From Solen grandis (lineage: Eukaryota; Mollusca; Bivalvia; Adapedonta; Solenidae), in assembly GCA_021229015.1 (NCBI GenBank), contig CM037777.1:28147584-28211583 (forward strand): a stretch of DNA of 64,000 bases, read 5' to 3'. The position numbers and the translations under genes are program-made. The notes below the pieces were generated by a model, which searched no databases, was not told the origin of the DNA, and saw only the letters and a list, made by a program, of their open reading frames with translations. Below, in pieces: positions 24,201 to 37,730 of the stretch; position 1 is the stretch's first letter, and each line of letters begins with the position of its first letter.

Positions 24201-27200
24201 GATGTTTTTTCCAAACGGTGGGTAAAAGGTAAAGACGGGGACCGATCGTTAAACTACTAAAAAATGATGGAAAAAAGCACCCGATATAAAAAAGGGGATA
24301 CAGCCCCTTGGGGAATTAAAACCCCACATACTTGATAAAAGCTCAAAAAACTTTTGAGCCCGGGAAAAAAAACCCCCAAAGGGAAACGAAAAGAGCGGTA
24401 GAATCAGGATTGAAAAGAGATGGTAAAAAGGTTCCCCTTTAAAGTGCCCAAACTAAACTTAGAAAAAAAAGAAACCCGGCCAAAAAAAACGATGGATTTT
24501 ATGGAACCCAAAAAAAAAAAAAAAAAACAAAAAAAACCCAAATTTAAAAAGGACAGTGATCAACTTTGGGGTTTTTTGCCCCAAAAACGAAAACTTATTT
24601 AAAACCTGGGGGTTGGGGGTTTTCCCTTGGGGGCACCATAAATTCTTACCCTGCTTAGAGGGAAGGGGACCAAAGCTGTGAGAAAATTTGGTTCATGGGA
24701 AGGGGAAAAAAACCCCCCCAAAACAAAAAAGCCCACCGCCAGGAAAGGGTTACGAAAACCACCCCAAAAACTAAAACCAAAAACGCAAGCCCAACCAGTG
24801 GGAAAAAACAAAAAAGGGAAAAGAAGCGGGCCCTATGCCGATTTGTCACTGTAAGAAAAAAAAATGGAACCCCAAAAAGGGTGTCCCCCATAGTAATTGA
24901 CATAAAAGTTACCTCAGTGACAACACCCAAACCCACCCCATTGGGGCCCCAAATTTCTCCACTGCCCTTTAAATCTACCCCCCGTTCTTATAAAGTTCGA
25001 TGAGGCCCTGGTTTGGTTACAATAAGGATAATAAAAGGTTTCCCCAAACCCAAACATTCAAACGGAAATTTTTTTTTGGCCCTTTTCCAATTTTCTTCAA
25101 AGGGGCGTTCATACATATCATCATAAAAATTTTTCCCCAAAACCCGGGCCCCAAATTCCCCCCTTTACCTACTGCCTTTTTAATGCAATGAAAAAATTAA
25201 GGACCATTTAGTAGGGGCTGGAAATTACTTTTTACAACCCCTTAAATGGAAATAAAATTAAAAGAGCCCAAAACTTTTTCAAACCATTTGTAACCCATGA
25301 ACCCCAAAAACAACCACCCCCTTTTCGCAAACAGGGCCCAAAATTTTGTTTTGCTTTAACGAACCCCTTCCCCAAAAATTTTTCCAAAAAAATTTTATTA
25401 AAAAGCCCAAAAAAAAATTTTTTTAGATTTATTGCAAAATTTGTTGTCACAAAAAATTTTAAAAGGCAATGTACCACTGTCAGGGCTCAAAAAGCTCAAA
25501 TTGCATTCTAAAGACACCCAGCTCCGACATTTTGGGCCCCCAAGAAAGTATCATTCAAAAAAAATCTTTCCCTCAATCAGAAAGATGGTTTTCTCCCCCA
25601 AATTTTGGCATTTGGCACCACCCCCTTACCCAAAACAATTATACCTTTGCTGGTGAAATCTTCGGATAAAATAAAAAGAGGGCCCTATTTTCCCGGTTCG
25701 TTTGGCCGGAAGAGTTTGAAACGATGGAAGGGGAAACAACGACCTGGGTTCCCCCCACCCCCCTCAAGGGGAGTCAGATTTTCATCATTACAAAAAAGAA
25801 ATGAATCAATTCTTACGAAATAAATTGTCTGAGTCAGAAAAAGACAAAAAATTTGGAAAAAGCTTACATCGTTTAAAGTGCCCCAAAAAAAAGGGCACTA
25901 AAACCCCCAAAGACCCAAAGGCGAAAAAACAACGATTACATGATGTAAAGAAAGGGGAAAAAACCGATGATCAAATTCTAGAAAGTGTTCCCACGACCAT
26001 GGGGCGAAAGGAACTCTTTTTAAAAAACCTGCTAAAAGCCCATCCTCATTAATTTGGGGAGAACATGACCTGTTAAAAATTTGGGTTTAAATGTGAAGGT
26101 TAGAAAATTTTTTGATTTGGTCAATGTTTGTCCCTTCGACAGGGGAAAAAAGGGTCAAATCCCCCCGAGGAGGGGAAAAGGCAATTTTCTAGGGGACTGA
26201 GAGGGGGTCAACATCCCCCAAGAATCGTGGGCAAAAAAGGGTCGAGGGGAAATTTCATACAAAAACCAGAGATGATGAAAGAAGAGGGGGGGGGGTTAAA
26301 TTTTCCATAAAAAATTTTTCCCTACGCATCTACATCAAAGAAAAAAAAGCCCAAAAAAAAGGGAAAAACCCCGGGGAATTTTAAACCCCTTTCCCGTCAT
26401 GGGACCCCTACAAAAAAAGGGGAAAATTTTTGTTTTCGTCCCCTGAAAAAGATACTGAAATTTCCCTACGGGGTTTTGGAGGAATTCAGGGACTCTAAAA
26501 GGCAGCGAAAAAAACAATCTATCACTTTAGAGGATGTAGGGGAAACGGGTTTTGGGGGAAGTCAAAAACCCTTAACTTTGCTAAAACCCAATACGACGAA
26601 AATTTCGAGGGTCGCCCAAATGGGGGGGTAGGAGGTTTTCGTTCGGGCAAGCTGATCCGCAAAATATGAAACGTATTAAAAAAGGAATTCACGATATCCA
26701 AATTTTAAAAGGTGTCTTGATGTTTTTTTTTCCAAATTTTATGTTTGGGTAATAAAACAAAACGGATCACCCAAAACCCTCCAACCCCTTTCAGTCTTTT
26801 CTAAAAAAAGGGGCCAAAAAAACCCCCTCTTTCCCAAACGACAAAGGGCGAAATTTTTGAACAAGGAATTTCAGAAGTTTTAGAAAGCATGACTTTTCCT
26901 TTTTTAACGTCTAAAACCCAGAAACTAAACGGGGAAATTTGTTAAACCGTTTTTAACGTACGCAAAAAATTCAAGAATGGGGAAAAAATTTTACTATCCC
27001 AAGACCCGTCACTATTTTGGATGAACCTGCAACTATGGTAAAATGGTTCCCATCATCTTTTTTTTCATGGGAAGAATCGGGGGGTACCCCTGCTCTGTGT
27101 TTTGAAAAATGGCAAAAAAGTACAAAGACATTGTAGGGCCCCCCCATCAAAAAAAAAAAAAAATTTAAACTGATTTGAAAGTGGGTGAAAATATTTGCCC

Positions 27201-30200
27201 ATCAATAAAACCAAGCAAAACATTTTGGCAAAGGTATCTACCCAACGGGGCAGTGGAATTGTTCAAAAATGGGGGTTTTTTGCAACAACAAACCCTCCAT
27301 TGGGCCCTAAAAATGAAGCTTGGCTGGAGAATCTATGCCCGGGTCCCTTTACAAGGGGTGAAAAATTTAACTTTAAAAAAATGAGGGGCTTTACAAATGG
27401 AATCGTTTTTTTTTCGGCCCTACAAGGGGAAAAAGTAAATTTTTTTTAAAAAAAAGTGGAAAAAATGGGTGGGTGGGTCTTTGGGATAAAAACCCAAAAA
27501 TTTTTAAAAACGGGGTTCCAAAATTGCAATTTTTGTATAAATAAAAACGTCCTTTAACACTTTTTTCATTCCCATCCGCTGTTAGGGAGCAACAGTTTTA
27601 AAGACAGGAAAAAAATGAGGTTCCCCAACAACAAAATTTACTTTTCCCGACCAGATTTTTGGGTCATCTTTAACCCCAAATTTTTTCTTTGTGAAAACCC
27701 GTGCCAAAAAAATCCCGATCGTGAAAATTTGGTTGCTGTGATGAGTACTTTTATACGAATTTCATTTTTTCCAAAAGCCCAAGTTTTTTAAAAATTTTAA
27801 AAAAAAAAAAAATCTTTCTAAAATTTACTCCCATCCCGGGTAGTTCGATGACATTTACCCCAAAAAAAAAACAAAGTTGTTTTTAAAAACCAAGTGGCCC
27901 AAAAAAACCCTTGATGTCGACAAAAATTTGGGAAATGGCTCTCGTGGAAAAATGAAAATTTTCCCCCCAAAGGGCGAAAAATCGAAGAGGATGAAAGGAA
28001 AAATTTTAAGTCGTGACTAAAGGGTCCCGAACTGGCCCGCCCGCCCTTTTTTACAAGTGACCCAAAGGGTGTAAATTTGAAAAAAAAAAAAAATGGGCCA
28101 AAATTTTTTTCCCCCCCCTTTTGGGATTCCCGCAGGCATCTATGCGCCCCCCAACCCAAAATTTACTGACGAAATAGACAAGGCTATAAACAAACCACTA
28201 AAAAAAATTTTTTTCTCAAAGAAACCCCACATTTTTGGGCTTGGGTTTTTCCGGGTTGGGCAAAAGGGTTTAAGTTTACCGGGGAAAAAAAGTGGATCAA
28301 TGATCGGCTTTGGAAAAATTTATCCAAACCTCCCTTTCGAAAATTTGGGGGAGAGGGGAATATGTGGGTTTTTTTCCCAACAAAGACAACAAAAGAAATT
28401 TAAGTACGGGGGGTGGGAACCCCCCATACGAAAAAGAACCATTTGTTTGTATATAAACCATTGGCAAAGAAAAAATTTATAGGGGATGTGAAACAACCCC
28501 TTTTTTGCATTTTGCCATTTGACCAAAAAAAAAAAGCAGGGGCTAATCCAAACATGCACTTTGAATTTTAAGTCTACACTAAAAAAAAAAAAACCCCGTC
28601 AGAGATCATATTTCAAAGAGAACGAAAAATATAACCGGCGACAAAGGGGATTTCAGTTTATTTTCACTACGCGAAGGTGAAAGGTGAAGCTTGTTTTAAA
28701 AAAAAAAACATGGTTTTCCCGTTTACCGTGGTCAACCTCGGGCAAGTCGGGTATGGGTTTTGGGGGCCCTTTTCAAGAAAATAGCCACAAATCTTCCCCT
28801 GGGAAAAACCCAAACGGGAAACCAGGATAAGACTCTGAAAAAAAAAAGGGCTTTAAACAAGGTATGGAGCCTAAAAAAATATCCTGTTTTGGGCCCAAAA
28901 ATTTTAAAGGGCAGTGATCAAGAAAGGGGTTTAAAGGGAAAGTTGAAAATGTGGGTTTGGAAAAATTGAGAAGTTAAAAGCCTCGACATTTAAACGTCGG
29001 GCATTTCTGCTTCCCCGCACTTTAAGGAAACATCAAAAAAAGGGAAAAAAACCCCTCCGACCGTTAGATATTTTTGATTTAACAAATGGGCCAGGGAAGG
29101 GAACTCCCAAAAAAAAGTGAAACAACAACCTCCAAAAATTTCAAAAAGAAATGGAAGAATTTGGGAAAGCCGAAACAAATTGAAAAAAAGACAAGCTGCT
29201 GGTTTCCCCACAATTTTATTTCCCGAAAAAGGGGAATCCCTCCAAAAAATGTCCCCCTTTTTAAAGGGGGATGTTCTAAGGTAGACTTTGGGGCCCATTG
29301 AAAGCAAAAAAAAAGCAAAAAAAGTAAGAAGTAGAGGGAAAAAAAAAAAAACAACGGCCCCCTTTTTTGGGGCCAAAAACCCGAAGTTCAAAAGGAAAAG
29401 TTTTAAATTGTCCAAAACCCAAAATAATAAAAGTAATTTAAACGAAAAGAAATTTTGCCATTTTTTTTCAGGCTTTTCCCTGGAAAGTCACATATAATAA
29501 AAAGGGGGCAACCTGCATATCCCGACATGGACAAAAAACCGGGGCCATACAAACCCTAAACCTTTAAAAAAATCAAAACACCAGGGGTTTTCTACCCCAA
29601 ATTTTAAATGAAAGACCCGTACTGAAACTAAAACTACGATTTATCTTAAATATCATTGAAACACCCTTTCATCACCATAGGAAAAATGTTTTAAAAATCT
29701 CTGAAAAAAAAATCAAAAGACCCAAACTTTGGGAACCCCCTACTTGTGGAAAAAAAAAAAAAACCCCAAACCCCAAAAGTTCGAAAGAGGGAAAATACCT
29801 CATTTTTCACATCTTTTCTTTTAAAAATTCCCCCCCAAAATTTAAAATTTTTTTATTAAAATAAAACCAATGTTTTTTAAAAAAAGCTTACAAAAGTTTA
29901 CAAAATTTAAAAGCAATTTTTTGGCAAAAACAAAGTGGGCAATCCACTCAGGTAAGGTTTTAAACTTAAAGTTATTTTTCATTTTTTGAAAATAAAAGTT
30001 TTTATTGGTGTACCTAAAAAATCGGGTAGAAAGTAGGGCAATCCCCCCCCAAGGCTTTTAAAAAAAACCCCCGGATCAAGCCCTCCCGTCACTTCTCGCT
30101 TTTTAAAAACCCGGAAGAAAATCAAACTTGATTGAAAAGTATTTAGGTTTGATCCCAAATTGCGAAAAAGAATTTATGGGGTTGAAAGGACAAAAAACGC

Positions 30201-33200
30201 AAAAAAGTGGAGCAACAACAAGTCCATATTGCACAATACCCCAAATGCAATAGGAAACAAATTTTTACATCTGGGGTGTTTGAGCCCAAAAGCAACAAGA
30301 TAAATGGGTTTCCCATCTCCATGGAACTTTAAGAGATGGGTTTGGGGAAAAACAGCAACCAAGTGAAGACCCTATGCCCTAGAAAAAACAGGAGATGTTA
30401 CCGATGAAAAAGAAAGTCATCGAAAAAAAAGGACGATGAGAAGATTGTATCGAAATCAAAAGACGATTTAGGGCGAAAATTTTACCAAAAACTAGGGGAA
30501 AAAAACAAAAAAGGCCCCTTTTTAGGGGCAAACCCCAAAAGTCTCGAAAAGGGCATTTACAAAAAAGTCAAATTTAAAAAAGTGGTCCCCCCTTTTTAAA
30601 AAAAAACTTTAAAAAAAAATACATGGCGTCCAAAAAAACAATATCCCGTATTTTGGGAATTTTTTTGGTATGCAAGTTCCCTACTCTTTTTTCTTTTAAA
30701 AAAAATATTAAGCCCTCCCAGTTTAAAACTACAGGTATTAAAATTTTTTTTACATGCAAAAATAAGGTACCCTAAATCTTTTTTGAAAAACTCAAGGTAC
30801 CTTTTAAATTTTTCCCTCGGAAACCCTACCTTTTGACCCCGGTACCCTAATTTTTTAAAAAAAACAGGGTACCCCAAAGTGCCACCCCCTTTTACTTCCC
30901 TTTTTATAGGGGGAAATCTTTAAAAACTAAGCATTTTTAAAAATTTTAAATTTTACAACTTTAAAATTTTTGTCCCTAATTTAAAACCCTTTTTGTAAAA
31001 ATACTTTTTAAAACTTTTTTGTATTACTTTAAAAACGGGACATTTCCCTTTAAGGGTTGTTTTATAAAAGAAAAAAACAAAGGGTAAAATTGATTTTTGG
31101 GATAAAAACAAGTTAAAAAAATTTTAAAAATTTGAAATATTAAACTTTATATTGCCTTTAATAAAAAAAACGTTTTTAATTTCGGTTTTTTTGTTTTTTA
31201 AAGTTATTTTTTGTATTTTAAACGTAATTAAATGCTCCCCCAATCAAAAATGAACTCTTTTTAACCCTTCGATATTGTAATTTAAACTCATAAAAATACA
31301 AAAAAAATTTTTAAATATTTTTTTGGTTTTTATCATAATTTGCCCTATTAAAAATAATTTTTAAGATAAAAAAGGGTTTTTCAATACAAAATTTTCATTT
31401 AATGTCCATTTTGACCTTTCTAAAAAAAAAAATAGGGGAAAAAAAAAAAAACCCTTTTTCGAGGGTTTTTGACGGTTTTCCTTTTCACCCCAACCCCCAA
31501 TATTTTGCTTCAGTTTCATTTGGAAAAGTTTTTATTTAAAAATTTTCTGCAGAATAATTCTTCGTAATTCCAAGAAGTTGGCCCTTTTTAATGCATTGGG
31601 GTCTTTATATCTTTTCCCTTACCCAGAAAAGCACACAGGACATTCAGAAAAAGAAAAAGGAAAAAAAAAAAAATTACCCCGGAATATTTTTTTGAAAAAA
31701 ATTTCCCTTCCAGATTACATGCAAAAAGGGCCTTTTTAAAAATTCTTTATTCCCAAAAATTTGAAAAAAATTATTATTGTCGTACAAAAAATTTGCAAAT
31801 ATTGAAATCAGGGGAAGTATAATAAAAGGAATTTTTATTTCTGTATTTTTCCCTCCTTTGAAATGTTGAAAGTATAAGTAAATTTAGATGTTACAAAAAT
31901 TTTATTTATTCAGTTTAAAAAAAGTGACTTTTTATGGGCGTTTAAAACCCGTATATCTGCAAAAGGGGTTTTTTCTATTTTATTTTTTTCCCAGGAAAAA
32001 GTTGAATTTTAAAAGGGAAAGGGGTGAAAAAAATTTTACTCAGTCCCCGGTGAATTAAAACCTTTTATTTTTTAGGGAAAAAAATTTTTCATAAAGGAAA
32101 AAAATTGTAGTTTAAATGGTTTTTTAAACCCGGGTTTTTCATTATTACTTTTTAACAACAAAAAACAACAACAAAAAAACAAAAAAACAACAACAACAAC
32201 AACAAAACCCCAAAAACAAAAACAACAAAAAACACAACCAACAACAACAAGTAGAGAAAACAAACCCGTTTCCGCAAATTATTTGAAAAAATATCCCCCT
32301 TTTTTAAAAGAATTTTTGATACATCCCATTAAAGGGAAATTGCCATTTTTATATATATTTAAAAGGGTTAAAAGAAATTTTGTTTTCACATAAATTCATG
32401 ATTTTTAAATTTTTTTACATTTCTTTTTTTTAAATTTATTTTCCCCCCAAAGACTTAAAACTTTTTCCCATATTATGTAAATCAATTTCATCGTAAAAAG
32501 GGCTGTTGTTACAAGTTTTGATATGTGAATTTTAAAAACAGGATTTTTTTAATATCCCCATTAACAATAGGGAAGTTGTATATGTACCCCAGGGGCTTAC
32601 AATCCAATTTGAATTTTTAAACAAACTTGGTTTTGATATTAAAAAAACAAATCAAAGAAAAAATTTTTTTTAATGAATTTTTTTTAAAATTTTTTCATTT
32701 TTTTTGAAAAGAAGCTATGCTTTAAATTTACAGGTAGATTACCAAGTATCCCGTAAAGAAAAAATTTTTGGGAATGCAGTAATAAATTATGAATTTTAAA
32801 TGATATTTTTTTTTCAGTTTGTATTTCAATTCGATTGTTTAAAAAAATAAAAATTTTAACAAAAATTTTAAAAAATTTTTTCACCCCTTGTCGTTTGAGG
32901 CAGTTGTTTCAAAGGGAAAGGGGTTTTTATTCATGATTTCCCCCTATGAAATTTTCATAAAAAACATTTTTTAGTTAAACCCCTTTGTGAAAAAAAAAAA
33001 AAAAAGAAAAAAAAAACCCTTTGATCGTTTTGTCCCGTTAAAAATTAATTTCCCCCCTTTAAATTCTTAAGCGCGCGCACCAAAAACACACACACATTTT
33101 TTTAAGTTTACAGTACAACAAGGGGCAATTTTTTTTAAATTTGTTTTCTGTAAAAGGAAAAAAATGGGCCCCTTTTTTGCAAAAAAAGGGAAACTCCCAA

Positions 33201-36200
33201 CAACAGCTTTTTAAAACCGGGGGGTTTTAGCCCGCCCACCAAGAAATTGGATCTGTCCGGAAATTTCCCTTTTCTTACTTCCCCGGTGGAAATTGGGCAT
33301 GTTAACGTGCCAAGGGACTATTGACCACCCCCTGAAATTTTTTCCCCAAAAAAAATTTGTTTTAAAAAAAACAAAAACCCTTTATGCAACCTGGACTTCA
33401 GCAAATTATTTTCAATATTTAAATTTTTGGGTTTTTTTATTGGGGGACAAGGCCTTTTTCTGTAAGGAAATTTTTCTGTGAGGAGACTAAATTTTTTTGG
33501 GTATGTACCTGCATTAAATTTTCAAGATTTTTAAAATTTTTTTGAAATCCCCTTTTTAACTTTTTTTATGGAAAAAAAAAAAAGGAATTATGTGAATACA
33601 ATTTTATCTTGGTTTTTAGAATTTTTTTTTCCCATATAATAAATCCAAAAAATGAACCCCAGTGGTTAAAAAAGCTATTTACTAAAATCAAAAAAATTGC
33701 AAAAAATATGTTTTTTAAATTTTTTAAAAAGCCCTTTTTTGTTTTTTTGGTTTTGAAAAATTAGTTTGACCAAATGTGAATCTTAAACCCAACATGTCTG
33801 TCACAAAATATGTTCATATGTGGGTTTTTTTCCCCTTAACCTTTTTTGACACTTTTTGACCAATGATCCCGTTTTTTTACAGGTTAAAAATTTTGGTCAA
33901 AATAGCCCCCCAAACCCCCGGTAAGATGGGGTTTTATTTTATTTCCCCTTTAAACGCCCGGAAAGAGGGTTCGGGTTTTTTGAAATTTTTCCTTTTCAAA
34001 AACAACATGTTTTAATAAAAGCCCAAAATGTAAGAGGGGGGCTCTCGCTGCCTTTTCCCTAAAATTATTTTTTGGGTTTAAAAAATAAATTTGTTTTTTA
34101 AAAATTTGATTAAGTTCTCCGACCGGTTTTGGCCCCCCTTTATCTTTCAATGTAAAATGTTTTAAAATGTTTTCAATTGTGCTATGTTTTGGGAAAGCGT
34201 CAAATTACCGCACTTTAGGGCAACCCCGAAAAAGGACCCCCAAAATGCGATGGGAAAAGTCACATTCTTTGCACTTTGAAAGGGCCAAATCGATTGAAAA
34301 AATTATCGCCGTCATATTTTCTTATTTCGTCACCCCCCATCCATTTTCATCAGTATCATCGTCAAAATTTGGGGGGTTTTTATTTGGGCAAAATTTTTTA
34401 CATCAATATAAGAATGTTATTACAATTGTAACAATTTTTGACCGGGGGGCGTCATACCCCCGGCCCTAAAAAAATAAAAGGGACCCAAAAATGTTTCCTG
34501 CTTTGGGAAAAATAGGGATTTCAGGGCTGGTTTTTCGGTTTTCAGGATAAGTGAAAAATCATGTTAAGTCTAAAGGCGCGAAACTGCGGGGTGGCAAACC
34601 CCTATATATGTTCAAGTAGGGCCCTAGTCTCAAATTTACTAAAAAACTGTTTGCGAGGTGTTAATCCACCCCCCCCCAAAAAAAAAAACAAAACAAAAAA
34701 AACAAAAAAAAAATAAATAACACCCTTTTTTGTTTCAATTCATACTAGTTTTTATATTTTTATAATTTGATTAATTGTTGTGAACATTTTTCCAAAACTG
34801 AAAAAAGGGATTTCCCAAAGACAAAAAAAAGATAAACCGGGAAAATTTTTATTTAGTTATTTAAAAATATAAATCCGGGGGAAACCTTTGCCCGGAGAGT
34901 CCCGGGGGGCAATTGAAAGGGGCTTTTTGAACGGTTTCTTTGACGTTTGGAAATTTTTTTTAAAGGATATCTTTTACTGTAACCCCACTTTTCGACCCAA
35001 AATGGGAAAAAAACAAATTTTTCATTACCACGGTTTTTATTTGGAGTGAAAAACCATTTTTTAAAAATTTCAATTAATTTTCAACATACCAGTTTCGTGT
35101 ATTTTTTCTCATATAAAAATACAATTTAAATAAAAAATTGGGCTTGTTTCCAGGCTAACCCAGTGAAAGGGATTTTAATTGCCCCAAATTTTAAATTTTA
35201 AAAAAGAAAATTTTTCTCAGGTTTTTTAAACAAAAACTTTAAACCCAGATATTGAAATTTTTTGTGTAAAATATGGCTGAAAAAAAAAATATTTATTTAA
35301 ATTGCCCTTTTAAATTTCCCCCTTTTCCGCAAAAAACCAATCCCAAAAAAAAATGGTGTTTTTTGTTTAACCAAAATTTAAAAAAGTTTTCGGGAGATTA
35401 TGACAATCAAAATGGGGTTTTAAAAAATTTAGAAAGGGAAAAAAAAACGGGAAATCCTGATGTGCAAAAATAAAGGGCCCAAAAAAAGGGTTTATGTTTT
35501 ATATTCAATAACTTTAGGCATTTGGTCGTTTTGCTAACTTGAAGCAAATGCTGTTTTTTGAAAGTCAAAAAAAGTCCCCCCCACTCCTCCCATAACATTT
35601 CCTTTAAAAAATTTTTTTAATTTGGGAAAAAAATTACAAAAACTTTGGGGAAAAAAGCTAAGGAAACCCCTTCCCTTTATTCAAATGCCTGAAATTTTTT
35701 TAAACATTTTGTTCGGGATCTAACCCCAAAATGCGTTCCCATATTGCTATTGATTCAGTGGGAATCGTTAATAAGGGGAAAAGGGCAACCATGATTCACC
35801 AGGGCTAAATTGCTTTATTCAAATAGTTTTTAAAAAGCAAAAAAAAAAAATTTTTTAAACAGGCATTGTTTGATAAGTAAAAAAAAATTTTACATGAAAA
35901 TTTTTTAAAAATCTTTATAATAACCAGGTCGATGATTAACATTAAAAAAAGGGTTGTTCGTTAAATTTCCGGGATGTTGATGTATATCACAAAACCCCAA
36001 AACCAACATAAAACCCATTAGACCGTGGGAAATATCCTTGCAAAAAAATTTTAAACTTAAATCAATTATACCTAGAAAATTTTTGAAGAACAATAATTCA
36101 TTTCAAATGAAAGTTTTAATTTTTTATTTTAGGGGCGTGCATTAAACATAAATTTAAATGACAATACAATACAAATAGATTATGGGCACCCCCAGGGGCC

Positions 36201-37730
36201 CCTTTGTCACCTAAACAGAGATTTAAAAATAATATTAGTTACATCCGGGGTTTTAGAGATATCGGAATTTATAATAATTATTTATAAATAATGTTTTGAT
36301 TATTCAAGGAATTGTTTTGGGCTTGTTTTTTTTTGATTTCTTATACATTTAGGGTTTTTGCTTTTTTGGATTTAATGCCCCCCCGACATATTTCAGTTAT
36401 TTTGGGGTTTTTGTGTTAAAATGAGACAAAAAAGTGCTCCCGACTTGTTTTTCAAAAACTTGATTTTACAAAAAGTTAAATTTTATCATGCTCAACAATG
36501 TATGAATCAATCATATTTCACAAATCTGCGGATATGACCACAGAAACCCACGGAAAAGTTCCCAAATCAAATGGACAAAATTTTGAACGGGAAATTTTTG
36601 TCAAACAAATATCATTTTCCTGATAAATTAAAGCGCTATCGCTCCCCGGTTTCATTTCATTTAAAAAAGGTGTTTGATTTTAAAACACTTGTGTTTAAGT
36701 AAATATTTACCCAAATGCATCAACCTACAAAGGGGTTTATTTTTTTCCCTCATGCTTTAAAATTGGAGGAAAATTAAAATTTTCTAAAGAACTCAAAATT
36801 GTACGAAAAATAGAAAAGAAAGTTTGCAAAAAAACAACAACAACCCAACCCCCCCCCCCAAAAAAAAAAAAAAAAACAACAAAAACAAAAATCTTAAATG
36901 AAAATTTATAAAAAAAAGCTAAACCCGTTGTCCCCAAGGATAATTTTTCACAGAAACAGCGGGAAAATTTTATAGTCTAAAGCAGAAAAAAGATTTTTAG
37001 AAAATTTGGAATAGTTTGTGATTCTAAAGTTGGAAACATAATTTTTACATGAAAAAATACCTAGGTTTATAAAAAGTCTTGTCAGGAGACAATGGGAAAA
37101 ATGAATTTCATGTTTAATATGTAACAAAACTCTATTTTTCAATAGTTTTATGAAATACGCTCTAACTATTAATGGCGTTCAAAAAAAGATTTCTGTAAAT
37201 TATTTATCGTTCTATTTAAATTAAAACGATTTTTGAAAAAATTTTAGGAAGAATACTGGTACTTAATTTCTTTTCCATGTCTTAACGAGAACAAACGTCG
37301 GCCAAAGTAAAAGTTGAAACTTAAAAAAAGGGCGGGGGAAAATATTAAAAAGAAAGACTTGTCCCTTTAAAGCACGTAAAATGGGAAAGGGTTAGAAAAT
37401 TAGTCAGAGGAAAAAAAACCCAAGGGCATCTTTGCAAGTTTAGCATGAAAATAATTTAAGCATGTATTGGGGGGAAACAGCTGAGGCGCACAATGAAAGT
37501 TTACACTACTGTAACCGGGTTCAACAAAAAATTAATTGCAAATCAATAGCGCAACCCATAGGGAATTTCGTTTTCCCCAATATTTCAGACTTGAATGAAA
37601 AAAAAAAATTTTTTAAAGAAAGGTCGCGTCATTTTTTTTTTTTAAACTTTAAATGGGGAAATTACTGTGGAGAATGGTAAATTATTTTTGTATGTACAAA
37701 AACCCGGTTTAATCATTTATATTTTTACAG
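15290..37730. other. Low-quality, homopolymer-inflated assembly block
   Basis: Almost every base occurs in runs of three or more (AAAA, CCCC, GGGG, TTTT), in all sequence contexts, unlike both flanks. About 15.3-17.5 kb and 30.9-37.7 kb are AT-dominated; about 17.5-30.8 kb has more G+C and many short open frames on both strands (for example 19486-19875, 19576-20139, 20473-20970), rich in F, K, G and P as expected from homopolymer codons. None can be matched to a family by eye. Sequence becomes normal again between about 37680 and 37860. I interpret this as unpolished long-read sequence (see findings). Genes or retroelements may lie underneath, but their frames are unreadable. Confidence 0.75.
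32150..32255. repeat. (CAA)n-rich low-complexity tract
   Basis: Alternating AACAACAAC and AAAAACAAA runs inside the low-quality block. The minus-strand ORF 32072-32263 (poly V/F/C) is its translation. Confidence 0.7.

Noticed and set aside
32072..32263. Val/Phe/Cys-rich ORF
   Set aside because: It is the translation of a CAA/AAC low-complexity tract.
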